From contig NZ_LSUQ01000001.1 of the NCBI RefSeq assembly GCF_001642725.1, positions 62,001-126,000 on the forward strand: a stretch of 64,000 nt of DNA. The letters run 5' to 3'. Shown piece after piece: positions 43,350-52,444 of this stretch; positions within the stretch are counted from its first letter, which is position 1, and every line of letters starts with the position of its first letter. Below the pieces are notes generated by a model. It saw nothing but the letters and a program-made list of their open reading frames with translations, was not told the DNA's origin and did not search any database. The position numbers and the translations under genes are program-made. This DNA is from Ferroacidibacillus organovorans (GTDB lineage Bacteria; Bacillota; Bacilli; Alicyclobacillales; SLC66).

Positions 43350-44365
43350 TTACGTGCAAGATCTTGCCTCAGGACAGCGGTAAAAAGTTGCATCGGTATT
43401 TGCGTCAAACGCTGCCTGGCATGCCACTGAGTGGTGTGTATAAAATGATTCGCGTTGGTCGGGTCAAAGTAAACGGAGTCAAGGGAAAAATGGAGACCGT
43501 TTTACAACCGGGCGACGTGTTGACTTTGTATATCCGTGAGGAAGAGTACGAATCCCTCACACGGCCGGTTCGCAAGTTCGGCGGTGTCAGTACGGACATT
43601 GCAGTTGTACACGAGGATGAGCACATCTTGATCCTCAATAAACCTGTGGGGCTGTTGACACACCCTGACGCGCAAGAGCACAAAGATACGCTAATCAATC
43701 GGGCGCTTGCATACTTGCACGGGCACGGTGAAATCGAGCATGGTCGCTCGTTTTTGCCAGCGACTGTCAATCGACTCGACCGCAATACGTCTGGGCTTGT
43801 CCTGATCGGCAAAGATGCGCAAACATTGCGCGACCTTGCAGAGCAGATCAGACGACACAAGATAAAAAAGCACTACTTGGCCGTGGTGTGGGGAAAATTA
43901 GAGGGAGGGGGTGAGATCGATTTGTCCCTCGTGCGCGATACGGCGAATCAAGTGACCCGGCCGCTCACCAGATCACTGGATCAGGCGCTTGGGAAAGTCG
44001 CACTTACCCGGTATCGTCCCTTGGCGAGTGCGGCTGGATTCACGTTGATCGAGGTGGAACTGATCAGCGGCAGAACGCATCAAATCCGGGCTCATTTGCA
44101 AAGCATTCGCCACCCGCTGCTCGGCGACATCAAATATGGCGGAAAACCTGCATTTGATGTCAATCACCACCTGCTTCACGCGTATGGATTGGTGCTTCCC
44201 GATGGTCAAACGTATGTAGCGCCGCCGTCCCCTATTTTTTCAGATATTCTCCAAAAAACAGGGTTAACGCGGGGACTCGCAGAGACGAGTCTCCCGCTCG
44301 CAGGTACCTCTCGCGGAGCTACGCAAGCTGAGCCAACGCGCGAATCGCGACACTCGCGAGGATAA
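43346..44365 (+). CDS. RluA-family pseudouridine synthase
   Basis: 339 residues: an N-terminal S4 RNA-binding domain (about 15-75) and the RluA catalytic domain. The catalytic Asp is in NRLDRNTSGLVLI (most relatives have HRLD), and SGRTHQIRAHL and HPLLGDIKYGG are further signatures. Modifies uridine in rRNA or tRNA; the site cannot be told. The GTG start overlaps the ymfH stop. The last 47 bases overlap the convergent tcdA gene, and the C-terminal tail of about 30 residues there is unlike the family. Confidence 0.88.
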   Translation: MITCKILPQDSGKKLHRYLRQTLPGMPLSGVYKMIRVGRVKVNGVKGKMETVLQPGDVLTLYIREEEYESLTRPVRKFGGVSTDIAVVHEDEHILILNKPVGLLTHPDAQEHKDTLINRALAYLHGHGEIEHGRSFLPATVNRLDRNTSGLVLIGKDAQTLRDLAEQIRRHKIKKHYLAVVWGKLEGGGEIDLSLVRDTANQVTRPLTRSLDQALGKVALTRYRPLASAAGFTLIEVELISGRTHQIRAHLQSIRHPLLGDIKYGGKPAFDVNHHLLHAYGLVLPDGQTYVAPPSPIFSDILQKTGLTRGLAETSLPLAGTSRGATQAEPTRESRHSRG

Positions 44366-45068
44366 GCCCTGCGATGGGCGGTACATAGGCGATGCTCGCA
44401 GGTGGATTTGACGCTTTGCGCGTAGCGTCTGCGGGCAGTGCATCAGGTACGATGGCGCGCCGTACGTCTTCACGCGGTAGTCGCGGCGGCTCGGTTGAGC
44501 AGACGACTGGAACGTTGCGGCTGATCCCTCGCTTGCGCAATTCTCGGCGCATGACGCGAGCGATCGGATCGGTCTGTGTCTCGAACAAATCCATCACCGT
44601 AAAGCGCGTCGGATCAATCTTATTGGCGGCGCCCATGCTCGTGACGAGAGGGATGTCACGCTCTTTGCAGCGACACACCAAATCGATCTTTGCACTTACC
44701 GTATCCATGGCGTCGATGACGTAATCGTACCCTGTTGAAAAGAAGCGCTCGGCAGTTTCTGGCAAGAAAAACATGTGCATGGTGTGAACCTGGCACGCAG
44801 GGTTGATGTCGAGGATGCGTTCGCGCATCACCTCGACTTTTTCTCGTCCAATCGTAGATGTGAGCGCCGGAATCTGCCGATTGATGTTGGTGATGTCAAC
44901 TGTGTCGCGATCGACCAATGTGATCGTGCCGACACCGCTTCGCGCTAAAGCCTCTACGGCGTAGGAGCCGACGCCGCCGACGCCGAGCACAGCGACGTGA
45001 GCATTCTTTAGACGCTCAAGTCCTTCTGGACCAACCACGAGCTCAGTTCGAGAAAAACGATGAATCAT
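44319..45068 (-). CDS. tcdA: tRNA threonylcarbamoyladenosine dehydratase
   Basis: A ThiF/E1-like ATP-dependent enzyme that cyclises t6A37 of tRNA to ct6A. It has 249 residues. The nucleotide-binding loop VLGVGGVGSYAVEALARSG is near residues 27-45, with the Arg/Asp motif INRQIPA and DAMDTVSAK characteristic of the TcdA (CsdL/YgdL/YrvM) group. The ATG at 45068 follows GGAGGT; an earlier in-frame start lacks an SD. Divergent from the SDR gene. Confidence 0.9.
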   Translation of the reverse strand: MIHRFSRTELVVGPEGLERLKNAHVAVLGVGGVGSYAVEALARSGVGTITLVDRDTVDITNINRQIPALTSTIGREKVEVMRERILDINPACQVHTMHMFFLPETAERFFSTGYDYVIDAMDTVSAKIDLVCRCKERDIPLVTSMGAANKIDPTRFTVMDLFETQTDPIARVMRRELRKRGISRNVPVVCSTEPPRLPREDVRRAIVPDALPADATRKASNPPASIAYVPPIAGLILASVAIRALAQLA

Positions 45069-45172
45069 TTGGGTCGACCTCCGAGCGAGTGAGGGTGGGA
45101 TGCATCTTGCGCGTATCCTTCCCATTTTGTTAAGCTACGAACTAGTGTAAAGCACGAAGGGGAGGAATTCCA

Positions 45173-45943
45173 ATGGATCTGTTTTCGGTGCGCAATCGTC
45201 GTGTGCTCGTGACAGGCGCGACGCGCGGGATCGGTTTTGCATTGGCTGACGGATTCGCGGCGGCGGGCGCTGAAGTGATGCTGACCGCGCGCGGGGAGGC
45301 AGGTTTGGAGGATGCGCTGCAAACGCTTCGCGAGCGCTACCCGGAAGCGATTCTTCACCGGATGACGATGGATGTTTCGGACACAAATGAGGTTCGTCGC
45401 GCTATGCTTGAAGCGGTAGCGATCATGGGCGGAATTGATACGCTGATTAACAACGCGGGACAAAACATTCGCAAGAAGGCGATGGATGTCTTGGAGCAAG
45501 ACTGGGATGCGGTTGTTGACACCAATTTGCGCGGAGCATTTTTCGTTGCTCAAGCGGCGGGGCGTGTCATGATAGAGCAAGGTGGCGGCAGTATTGTAAA
45601 CATCGCTTCTGTCGGCGGGCAGGTGGCACTGCGCACGGGTGTCGCTTATGCGGCTGCAAAGGCTGGGCTGCTTCACATGACGCGCGTCTTGGCAGTGGAG
45701 TGGGCGACGCGCAATGTACGTGTTAACGCGATTGGCCCCTGGTACTTTCGCACGCCCCTGACTGAAAAGTTGCTTGATGATCGAGATTATCTCGCGGAGA
45801 TTCTCGCGTGCACGCCAATGAAGCGCGTGGGAGATGTGCGTGAATTGGTTGGCCCGGCACTCTTTTTGGCATCCGATGCCGCAAGTTATGTGACAGGTCA
45901 GACACTCATGGTGGACGGCGGTATGAGCGTTTATGGGTTCTAG
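45173..45943 (+). CDS. short-chain dehydrogenase/reductase
   Basis: 256 residues of classical SDR: cofactor motif TGATRGIG near residue 15, NNAG near 93, catalytic Ser in NIASVGG, YAAAK, and the C-terminal VTGQTLMVDGG. Closest in feel to gluconate 5-dehydrogenase / 2-deoxygluconate dehydrogenase types, but substrate cannot be assigned. The SD is GGGGAGGAA. Followed after 3 bases by a small membrane protein gene. Confidence 0.88.
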   Translation: MDLFSVRNRRVLVTGATRGIGFALADGFAAAGAEVMLTARGEAGLEDALQTLRERYPEAILHRMTMDVSDTNEVRRAMLEAVAIMGGIDTLINNAGQNIRKKAMDVLEQDWDAVVDTNLRGAFFVAQAAGRVMIEQGGGSIVNIASVGGQVALRTGVAYAAAKAGLLHMTRVLAVEWATRNVRVNAIGPWYFRTPLTEKLLDDRDYLAEILACTPMKRVGDVRELVGPALFLASDAASYVTGQTLMVDGGMSVYGF

Positions 45944-45946
45944 TCG

Positions 45947-46261
45947 ATGAAACAAGTTATGCTGCGCGTGGTCATTCTCTATGTTGCTGTTCTCGTTTTG
46001 CTTCTCATCATTACGTGGCTCACGGCGCCACATACGTTTCAGTCTTTTGTCAATCGCGGGGCGTTGGTCGGCATCGGCGGTATTTTTGTTCTCCTTTTCA
46101 TGAATCGATCGGGGTTATCGGTCGATGATGCGATGTCGACCTCAAGCTATGATGATCTTACGCGCGCGTCGCGCCGAAAGTGGCTCTACGCATCCGTGAT
46201 TGTCGCAATCCTCTTGTTGCTGACATCGGTGGTTTCACAGTACATGATCTGGCGATCATAA
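45947..46261 (+). CDS. small membrane protein, unrecognised
   Basis: 104 residues with three predicted membrane helices (about 5-25, 37-52, 80-100) and a charged loop between the second and third (DDAMSTSSYDDLTRASRRK). It starts 3 bases after the SDR stop and ends 17 bases before murT, so it is probably co-transcribed with murT-gatD. No family recognised with confidence. Confidence 0.75.
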   Translation: MKQVMLRVVILYVAVLVLLLIITWLTAPHTFQSFVNRGALVGIGGIFVLLFMNRSGLSVDDAMSTSSYDDLTRASRRKWLYASVIVAILLLLTSVVSQYMIWRS

Positions 46262-46278
46262 GAGAGGTCTCATTAACG

Positions 46279-47628
46279 TTGGATGTTCGATCATGGATAG
46301 CCTTTGTGGTTGCAAGTGTGACAGCTTTTGTGCTGCGCGTCACCAAGAGGGCTGGGACGAGCTTGCCTGGATATCTCGCGACGCGTATCTCGCCCAATCT
46401 GCTTTTTTACGTACTCGCAAAGCTCGACCGCTGTGTCATCGTTACCGGAACAAACGGCAAGACCACGACAAACGCACTCTTAAAATCACTCGTAGCACAA
46501 GATGAGGCGTGGATTTCTAACGCGATGGGCGCCAATCTCTTGCAAGGTATCCTGTCTGCACTCTTGCCAGAATTGACTTGGCGCGGTCAACTGCGGGTAA
46601 AGCGCGCCATCCTTGAAGTGGATGAGGCGACACTCCCACGTCTCACGCAGCGCTTTCAACCCGATATGATCATCGTGACCAATGTGATGCGTGATCAGCT
46701 CGATCGCTACGGCGAAGTGGATGCGACCCTTGGCTATCTCTATGAGAGCACGCGGGATGAGACGGTTTTGCTTGTGTTAAACGCGGATGATCCGCTTGCT
46801 GCAAGCCTTGGAAAGGGTCGTTTGAACACGTTTTATTTTGGATTATCGGATTGGCCTGAGGATGATCTTTTGCGCCAGGAAGTGCGGGATGGGGCGTTTT
46901 GTCTTCAGTGCGGTGGGGAACTTTTGTATACGCGAACGGTATTTGGCCAAATGGGTCACTATCACTGCCCAATCTGCTTAGCGCAACGCCCTTTTCCGCA
47001 GTTTTCCATGCGCGTCAGGGAGAGACAAGAGGAAGTGGAGATTCATGAGGAGATTCGTTTGCAAAGCCCGATCGCGTATCGCGTGACATCGCCACTCCTT
47101 GGCATTTATAACGCCTACAATTTGCTCGCGGCTTGCAGTGCTGCCCGGCTGCTCGGAGTCAATCCAGCGCGTTTTGAAGCGGGACTGGCGCAATTCACAG
47201 CTCCGATCGGGCGGATGCAGACATTTCCCGGAAATCCACCGCGCATTCTCGCACTGATCAAAAATCCAACGGGCGCAACGATGGTGTTGCGCTCACTTGA
47301 AGGTACGTTAAACGGCGATCCGCTCTGTTTTGTCATCAACGACGCGGATGCGGATGGTCGTGATGTCTCGTGGTTGTGGGATATCGATATGGAGTCTTTT
47401 GTGTTGCGCTCGCCTCACGTCAGCGGATGGTATTGTGCAGGCACACGCGGCGCGGATATGGCGCTCCGGCTTAAATATGCAGGAATTAACCCTGCACAGA
47501 TCCAACTCCTTGAGAACGCGGCAGACACTTTGAAGGTAAACGCCGAGGAAGGTGGTTCCGTGTACATTTTGTGCACGTACACAGCACTCCATCCGCTTGC
47601 GAATCGACTGGAGGCAATGCATACGTGA
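46279..47628 (+). CDS. murT: lipid II isoglutaminyl synthase, MurT ligase subunit
   Basis: With GatD, amidates the D-Glu of lipid II to D-isoglutamine. It has 449 residues from TTG 46279, chosen because AGAGAGGT precedes it. The Mur-ligase P-loop VTGTNGKTTT is at residues 55-64. A four-cysteine zinc ribbon (CLQCGG...HYHCPIC) is inserted in the central domain, as known for MurT; the C-terminal DUF1727-type domain contains DADGRDVSWLWDI. A membrane helix near the N-terminus (about 5-20) is common in the family. The stop overlaps the gatD start. Confidence 0.94.
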   Translation: MDVRSWIAFVVASVTAFVLRVTKRAGTSLPGYLATRISPNLLFYVLAKLDRCVIVTGTNGKTTTNALLKSLVAQDEAWISNAMGANLLQGILSALLPELTWRGQLRVKRAILEVDEATLPRLTQRFQPDMIIVTNVMRDQLDRYGEVDATLGYLYESTRDETVLLVLNADDPLAASLGKGRLNTFYFGLSDWPEDDLLRQEVRDGAFCLQCGGELLYTRTVFGQMGHYHCPICLAQRPFPQFSMRVRERQEEVEIHEEIRLQSPIAYRVTSPLLGIYNAYNLLAACSAARLLGVNPARFEAGLAQFTAPIGRMQTFPGNPPRILALIKNPTGATMVLRSLEGTLNGDPLCFVINDADADGRDVSWLWDIDMESFVLRSPHVSGWYCAGTRGADMALRLKYAGINPAQIQLLENAADTLKVNAEEGGSVYILCTYTALHPLANRLEAMHT

Positions 47629-48392
47629 GGACGCAAACGATTCGCATTGCGCATTTGTTTCCAGAGTTGCTAAACCTCTATGCAGATCAAGGAAATCTCG
47701 CTGTACTCACTGCGCGCGCACGCGCGCGTGGCATCGAGGTTAAGGTGGTGCCAATCAAGCTGCGTGAGCCCATTGACTATCGCCAGGTCGATCTCATCAT
47801 GCTTGGCGGTGGGTCTGATCGTGAACAGCGTGTGGTCAGCGAGGCGCTCGCGAGCTATGCGCCAGATCTGCGTCACGCAATCGAGGATGGATTCCCGTTT
47901 CTCGCGGTATGCGGTGGCTATCAGTTGCTCGGTCACTCGTATGAACTCACGAGTGGTGAGCTCCTGCCTGGGCTCCAGGCGCTTGACCTTGTCACGAAGG
48001 CGGGAACTTCGCGTTTGATTGGAAATATCGCGATTGAATTACCCGCAACGCTTAAGCTTGCGCGCTCGACGGTAGTCGGTTTCGAGAATCACATTGGGCG
48101 CACCGAACATGCACATCAGGCGCTCGGGAGGGTGCTCGCAGGCCACGGAAACAATGGCGTCGATCATGCGGAGGGGATTTTTTTGAAGCGCGTCATCGGG
48201 ACGTACATTCACGGACCCCTGTTGCCCAAAAATCCTCATCTCGCAGACCTTTTGCTAAGCTATGCGCTCGCTTACCGCGGTGATGAAAGGACACTGGAAC
48301 CGCTCGATGATACAATGGAGTGGCTGGCGCACGATCAGATGCTCGCGCGTTTAAACGTCGCGCGCAAAGAACGTCTGGAAGAAGGAGAATGA
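47625..48392 (+). CDS. gatD: lipid II isoglutaminyl synthase, GatD glutaminase subunit
   Basis: A class I-like glutamine amidotransferase of CobB/CobQ type that supplies ammonia to MurT. It has 255 residues from GTG 47625 (GTGA overlap with murT). The nucleophile Cys96 is in AVCGGYQLLG and the catalytic His196 in TYIHGPLLPKNP. LFPELLNLYADQGN near the N-terminus is diagnostic of GatD. Confidence 0.94.
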   Translation: MRTQTIRIAHLFPELLNLYADQGNLAVLTARARARGIEVKVVPIKLREPIDYRQVDLIMLGGGSDREQRVVSEALASYAPDLRHAIEDGFPFLAVCGGYQLLGHSYELTSGELLPGLQALDLVTKAGTSRLIGNIAIELPATLKLARSTVVGFENHIGRTEHAHQALGRVLAGHGNNGVDHAEGIFLKRVIGTYIHGPLLPKNPHLADLLLSYALAYRGDERTLEPLDDTMEWLAHDQMLARLNVARKERLEEGE

Positions 48393-48394
48393 AC

Positions 48395-48886
48395 ATGCAT
48401 CACGCCGTAGAAGCTCCATCTATAGCGCGCGAATTCTATCCATTTCTCGCAGAACAATTGTCCTATCTCATCGGCGATGAAACCGACCGAATTGCGGCGC
48501 TCGCAAACGCGTCCGCGCTGTTTCGTGAATATCTTAAAGCGATAAACTGGGTAGGTTTTTATCTCGTGCGTGGCGAAGAACTCGTTTTAGGCCCTTTTCA
48601 GGGTAAACCTGCGTGCGTTCGAATCGGGTGGGGAAAAGGGGTCTGCGGTACGGCTGCCAAAGAAGATCGCGCACTGGTTGTGCCAGATGTTCAAACATTT
48701 CCCGGGCATATCGCGTGCGACAGCGACTCGCGGTCGGAATTGGTGATTCCGCTTCACGTCGATCGTCAGGTCATCGCCGTCCTTGACATAGACAGCCCGA
48801 CGGTCGCGCGTTTTACGGAAGAGGATGCCGGAGGTCTCTTGCTTTCCGTAAAGGTTTTGGAGCGCGTATTGAGTCGCGCTCTGTAG
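48395..48886 (+). CDS. msrC: free methionine-(R)-sulfoxide reductase (fRMsr, GAF domain)
   Basis: 163 residues of a single GAF domain. The three redox cysteines are Cys74 (GKPACVRIG), Cys84 (GKGVCGTA) and Cys108 (HIACDSDSRSELVIP); their spacing of 10 and 24 is that of the E. coli enzyme. Repairs oxidised free methionine, which suits an oxidative-stress setting. ATG 48395 was preferred over 48389 because GGAG is then at good distance. Confidence 0.93.
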   Translation: MHHAVEAPSIAREFYPFLAEQLSYLIGDETDRIAALANASALFREYLKAINWVGFYLVRGEELVLGPFQGKPACVRIGWGKGVCGTAAKEDRALVVPDVQTFPGHIACDSDSRSELVIPLHVDRQVIAVLDIDSPTVARFTEEDAGGLLLSVKVLERVLSRAL

Positions 48887-48942
48887 GGATTGTGTGCAAT
48901 GTCTCGTAACGGACTGCGAATGAAAATACGTTGCGTCTCTTG

Positions 48943-49878
48943 TCACTGCGCGTGTTGTTGTGACGCCCAGTGCAAGAGACCTTTTGCGTTTAGCTCAAGA
49001 TCGATACCAATTTTTTCAATGTCAAGCGATGTGTGACCCTCCCCGCTCAGCATGCCAGCGTACAAACCTGTAAGCGCAAGCATATACTCCTCCCAGGATA
49101 CGCCCTCGTAGTAGAGTGCTCTTGCCATATGCGCTAAGCGTTCCACGCCACGCTCTGTTCCTGAGAATGCTTCCTCCGCGGGGGACGGACCAAAATGAGT
49201 GTGAAAAACCGTTTTTGGGTGCAATGCACGGAGCTTGTGAACGGTCTTTTCAACGGCGTTTGGGTCGAAGTCTGACGGACTTGTCGATGGCATGACAAAT
49301 TCGAAGTCGTATCCTGTAAAGGCGGGTACATAGCGAATTCCCAGTGCATCTCCTGAGAAAATGGCTTTCCTACGTTCATCGTGAATGCTAAAGTGATGTT
49401 TGGCATGTCCAGGCGTGTCATAAAATGTCCAGACGCGATCACCAAGGTCAATTTGGTCACCTTCGCCTTGAATCAACAATTGCTCGGGAGGAATGGCGAC
49501 CATCTCTCCGAACAGTTCATCAAGCGCATCTCCATAAACGGCTTTCGCGCCAGCCATAAGGCGTGTTGGATCCATCAGGTGACGCTCTGCGCGCGGGTGC
49601 GCAACCACGCTCGCGTGAGGGGCGAGGCGGGCAAGGTGCCCGGCGCCACCAGCGTGGTCGAGGTGGATATGTGTGACGATAATATAATCGAGCTCATTCG
49701 GGGAGATGTCAGCCTCGCGCAACGCGTCGAGGATCGTTTGATGTGACAGCGATGAGCCCGTTTCGATCAAAGCTTTCTTTTGACCGAGATAGAGATAGGC
49801 GCTCGATCGACCGGGTTGATGTTGTTCCATTAAATCAAAAAGATACAATTGATCACCGAGTGAAGTGAGTTTTTGCAT
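48943..49878 (-). CDS. metallo-beta-lactamase-fold hydrolase
   Basis: 311 residues with the HIHLDHAGG motif near residue 72, a further metal His in DTPGHAKHHFSI and Asp in FSGDALGIR. Family members include glyoxalase II-like and quinolone-hydrolase-like enzymes; this branch (DLMEQHQPGRSSAYLY opening) is common in Bacilli but has no agreed substrate. It is transcribed downstream of the SEDS gene, 20 bases apart, with GAGGTGT as SD. Confidence 0.88.
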   Translation of the reverse strand: MQKLTSLGDQLYLFDLMEQHQPGRSSAYLYLGQKKALIETGSSLSHQTILDALREADISPNELDYIIVTHIHLDHAGGAGHLARLAPHASVVAHPRAERHLMDPTRLMAGAKAVYGDALDELFGEMVAIPPEQLLIQGEGDQIDLGDRVWTFYDTPGHAKHHFSIHDERRKAIFSGDALGIRYVPAFTGYDFEFVMPSTSPSDFDPNAVEKTVHKLRALHPKTVFHTHFGPSPAEEAFSGTERGVERLAHMARALYYEGVSWEEYMLALTGLYAGMLSGEGHTSLDIEKIGIDLELNAKGLLHWASQQHAQ

Positions 49879-49898
49879 GTGACACCTCGTTTAAAAGA

Positions 49899-51119
49899 TT
49901 AGGATCGTTTTGCGCTCTGCTGATTATTCTGCCTGCGCGCACGCATGCGTTTTTGTTTCATCTTCATAGACTCAAAATCAATGGGTGACGCCTCGCGTTC
50001 GACGCCGTGGAGTGATAAGGGTCTTGTGTAGCGAGAGAGTGAGAGCAGTATGCCGACAGACCACAATTTTACGATCAACGCAGTTCCGCCATAGCTGATA
50101 AAGGGGAGAGGAATGCCTGTCACGGGAAGAAGTCCCGATACGGCTCCAACGTTAATAATAACCCCCCATGTGATCATGCTTACGATTCCGATGGCGAGAA
50201 GAGAAGAGAAGCGGTCTTCAAGTGATGTTGCAATTTTCATCCCGCGCCAAATAAAGAAGCTGAATGCGAGAAGGACGGCGAATGCCCCGACGAGACCGAG
50301 TTCTTCGACGATCACGGCGAAAATGAAATCGGCGTGAGGAACAGGTAGGTAGCCAAAGGGTTGGATCCCGCGTCCCAGTCCTTTGCCAAACCATCCTCCG
50401 TGATAGATGGCAATAAAGGATTGGATAAGTTGATAGCCGCCTTGATTGGCGTATTTTGGACTGAAGGGATGTAAAAATACGAGCAGCCTCTGTGCTCGAT
50501 AACGCTGCATGTAGATAAACAAAAACAACACAGGGACGAGGAATGCCGCCAAAACAGCCATGTGGCGAAAGCGAATTCCTGCCGCAAACATGACGGCTAG
50601 CCCTGAGAGCAAGAGCAGCATGGACGTCCCCATATCCGGTTCTTTTAGGATGAGAAACGTTTGCAAGCCAATCATCAAAAAGGGAGGTATCACGCCTTTT
50701 TTGAAGGAGTGAATCTGATCGCGCCGTTTTGCGAAGATGTACGAAGCGTAAATGAGAATCGTCAAAAGTGAAAACTCGCTCGGTTGAAACAAGAGCGAAG
50801 GAGGCCCCAACCAACGCCTGACATTTTGACTTTGGTGACCGACATGTGGAATCAAAACAAGGATCAGGCAGAGCAAAATCACGAGTGTAATTTTGCGTGC
50901 GTGTTTATTGAAGAAGGCGGGAGGTACATTCATTAAAATGAACATTCCCGTCAGACCGATCCCCGCACTTAAAAGTTGATGTCGAAAAAAATAGGAAGAC
51001 GAACTTCCGACGACTTGCAATGCATAAACCATGCTTGAACTGTAAACCATAACAAGTCCGAAGGCGACGAGGCAGAGCGTAATAAAAAAGAGTTGAAAAT
51101 CCGGCTTGTGTTTTACGAT
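49899..51119 (-). CDS. SEDS-family glycosyltransferase/cell-cycle protein (SpoVE/FtsW-like); ATC start proposed
   Basis: About 406 residues, ten membrane helices. FQPSEFSLL near the middle, EPDMGTS, FYLP-like GYLPVPHADFIFAVIVEELG and LPVTGIPLPFISYGG are SEDS signatures, closest to SpoVE/FtsW. ATG 51050 would cut into helix 1. The same frame upstream reads VKHKPDFQLFFITLCLVAFGL, matching the start of SpoVE, back to an in-frame stop. That stretch has no ATG, GTG or TTG. GGAGGT (51132-51127) lies seven bases before ATC 51119, which I take as the start (ATC 51122 is the alternative). The C-terminus is a basic tail. Confidence 0.8.
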   Translation of the reverse strand: MVKHKPDFQLFFITLCLVAFGLVMVYSSSMVYALQVVGSSSSYFFRHQLLSAGIGLTGMFILMNVPPAFFNKHARKITLVILLCLILVLIPHVGHQSQNVRRWLGPPSLLFQPSEFSLLTILIYASYIFAKRRDQIHSFKKGVIPPFLMIGLQTFLILKEPDMGTSMLLLLSGLAVMFAAGIRFRHMAVLAAFLVPVLFLFIYMQRYRAQRLLVFLHPFSPKYANQGGYQLIQSFIAIYHGGWFGKGLGRGIQPFGYLPVPHADFIFAVIVEELGLVGAFAVLLAFSFFIWRGMKIATSLEDRFSSLLAIGIVSMITWGVIINVGAVSGLLPVTGIPLPFISYGGTALIVKLWSVGILLSLSRYTRPLSLHGVEREASPIDFESMKMKQKRMRARRQNNQQSAKRS

Positions 51120-51215
51120 GATCCCTACCTCCAGATGCGCTTAAAGGTAATAGTTCGCTGTAGGAAAGGAATCCTCCTGCCTAAAATCATATGGAATCGC
51201 ATACTTTTATCGAAG

Positions 51216-51250
51216 ACAAAAAGACCAAGCCGCGTCTGCTTAGCTTGGTC
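51216..51250 (-). terminator. terminator of the His-rich protein gene
   Basis: On the minus strand GACCAAGC (51250-51243) and GCTTGGTC (51230-51223) are followed by TTTTTGTC. Confidence 0.88.
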
Positions 51251-51290
51251 GAAACATTGCTTCAAGAATGGATGTTCAATGTGCGGTTTT

Positions 51291-51599
51291 TTACCAGGCG
51301 CCCATGGCTCCAAGCCCTAGCGCTGTGACACCGGCGATTGCAAAGAGTGGAACAGCGAGTGCCGCTCCTGGGAAATAGACATGTGTCGGTGTCTCTTTCT
51401 CGTGCTTTGTAATTGTGGGATCTGTCAAAATTGAAACGTTTGGTGACTCTGATGCGTCATAACTTGCAAGGCGATGGCCATGCATGAGCAAATGGGTTGC
51501 AGTGACACCCTGCACGTGTCCGTGAAAGGAACCGTGAAGATGCGTATGCACGATCACATGACGTCCTACGAAACGATGCAAGTGTGAGTGGGGAACCAT
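51291..51599 (-). CDS. small histidine-rich membrane protein, unrecognised
   Basis: 102 residues. The N-terminal half is packed with His in HxH-like spacing (HSHLHRF, HTHLHGSFHGH, HLLMHGH), a likely metal-binding region. A polar stretch follows and a single hydrophobic helix near the C-terminus (about 75-100) ends in GLGAMGAW. The ATG at 51599 is preceded by GGAGGTGAA. An independent unit with its own terminator. No family recognised; a metal-sequestering or spore-surface role is conceivable. Confidence 0.75.
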   Translation of the reverse strand: MVPHSHLHRFVGRHVIVHTHLHGSFHGHVQGVTATHLLMHGHRLASYDASESPNVSILTDPTITKHEKETPTHVYFPGAALAVPLFAIAGVTALGLGAMGAW

Positions 51600-51701
51600 A
51601 TGGAATTCACCTCCATGTAAAAACGTATGCTTGATGGCGATTGTCCTGTAGGGGGCTTTCGCGGAGCAGCGCGTGTGGAGATGTGACGTGAGGAGACAGC
51701 T

Positions 51702-52289
51702 ATGGGCATCGGCGACGTGATTCAGCACTACGGACTGATTGGCATCGTGATTCTGCTGGCGCTCGGCATTGTTGGTCTTCCGCTTCCAGATGAGACCATC
51801 TTGACCGCCGTTGGCTACATGGTCTATCGCCGAGAGCTACCCTATCTGCCGTCTGTTCTCGCGGGGATGGTCGGTGCGATCCTAGGGATTACGCTCAGCT
51901 ATGCAGCAGGTGCTTGGCTTGGCAAGCCACTGTTGCAGCGCGTTATGCATATCGTACACAAGAGTGAGCGCAGCATCTCGCGCACATCTGACCAGATGGA
52001 GAGGTATGGTTCTTATCTCTTGTTTTTTGGTTACTTTATTCCAGGCGTCCGCCATGTCACCGCCATACTTGCGGGAATGACACGCATGTCTTTCGGGCGG
52101 TTTGCACTGTTTGCGTACACTGGCGCGTGCGTATGGGTCATTTGTTTTATAACGCTTGGTCATCTCGCGGGACCGCGCATTGAACAACTTCGCACACATC
52201 TTTCGTCCCCACTTCTTTACACGCTCACAGCGTGCGTTGCGCTGGCGTTTGTCACTGGCGCGTTGTATCGACGCGCGCGCGCAAAATAA
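51702..52289 (+). CDS. DedA-family membrane protein
   Basis: 195 residues with about five helices. GLPLPDETILTAVGY near residue 25 and FGYFIPGVRHVTAILAGMTRMSFGRF near 107-132 are the two DedA (SNARE-associated) signatures. Members act as flippases for undecaprenyl phosphate or phosphatidylethanolamine, or as proton-coupled transporters. It lies among SEDS genes, supporting a lipid-carrier role. The SD is GAGGAGAC. Confidence 0.88.
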   Translation: MGIGDVIQHYGLIGIVILLALGIVGLPLPDETILTAVGYMVYRRELPYLPSVLAGMVGAILGITLSYAAGAWLGKPLLQRVMHIVHKSERSISRTSDQMERYGSYLLFFGYFIPGVRHVTAILAGMTRMSFGRFALFAYTGACVWVICFITLGHLAGPRIEQLRTHLSSPLLYTLTACVALAFVTGALYRRARAK

Positions 52290-52444
52290 TTTGATAGGTC
52301 AAAAAAACGTCATTATTTTCTACGCGGGCGGGTGTAGATCTTTCATTGCGCGAAGCGGTCAATCCATGAGAAAATAGGTCGGACGTGCATAGCTGTCGCT
52401 CGCCTGTGGGAGCGAAGTTGTCGCCAATAGGAGGAACTATTTCA

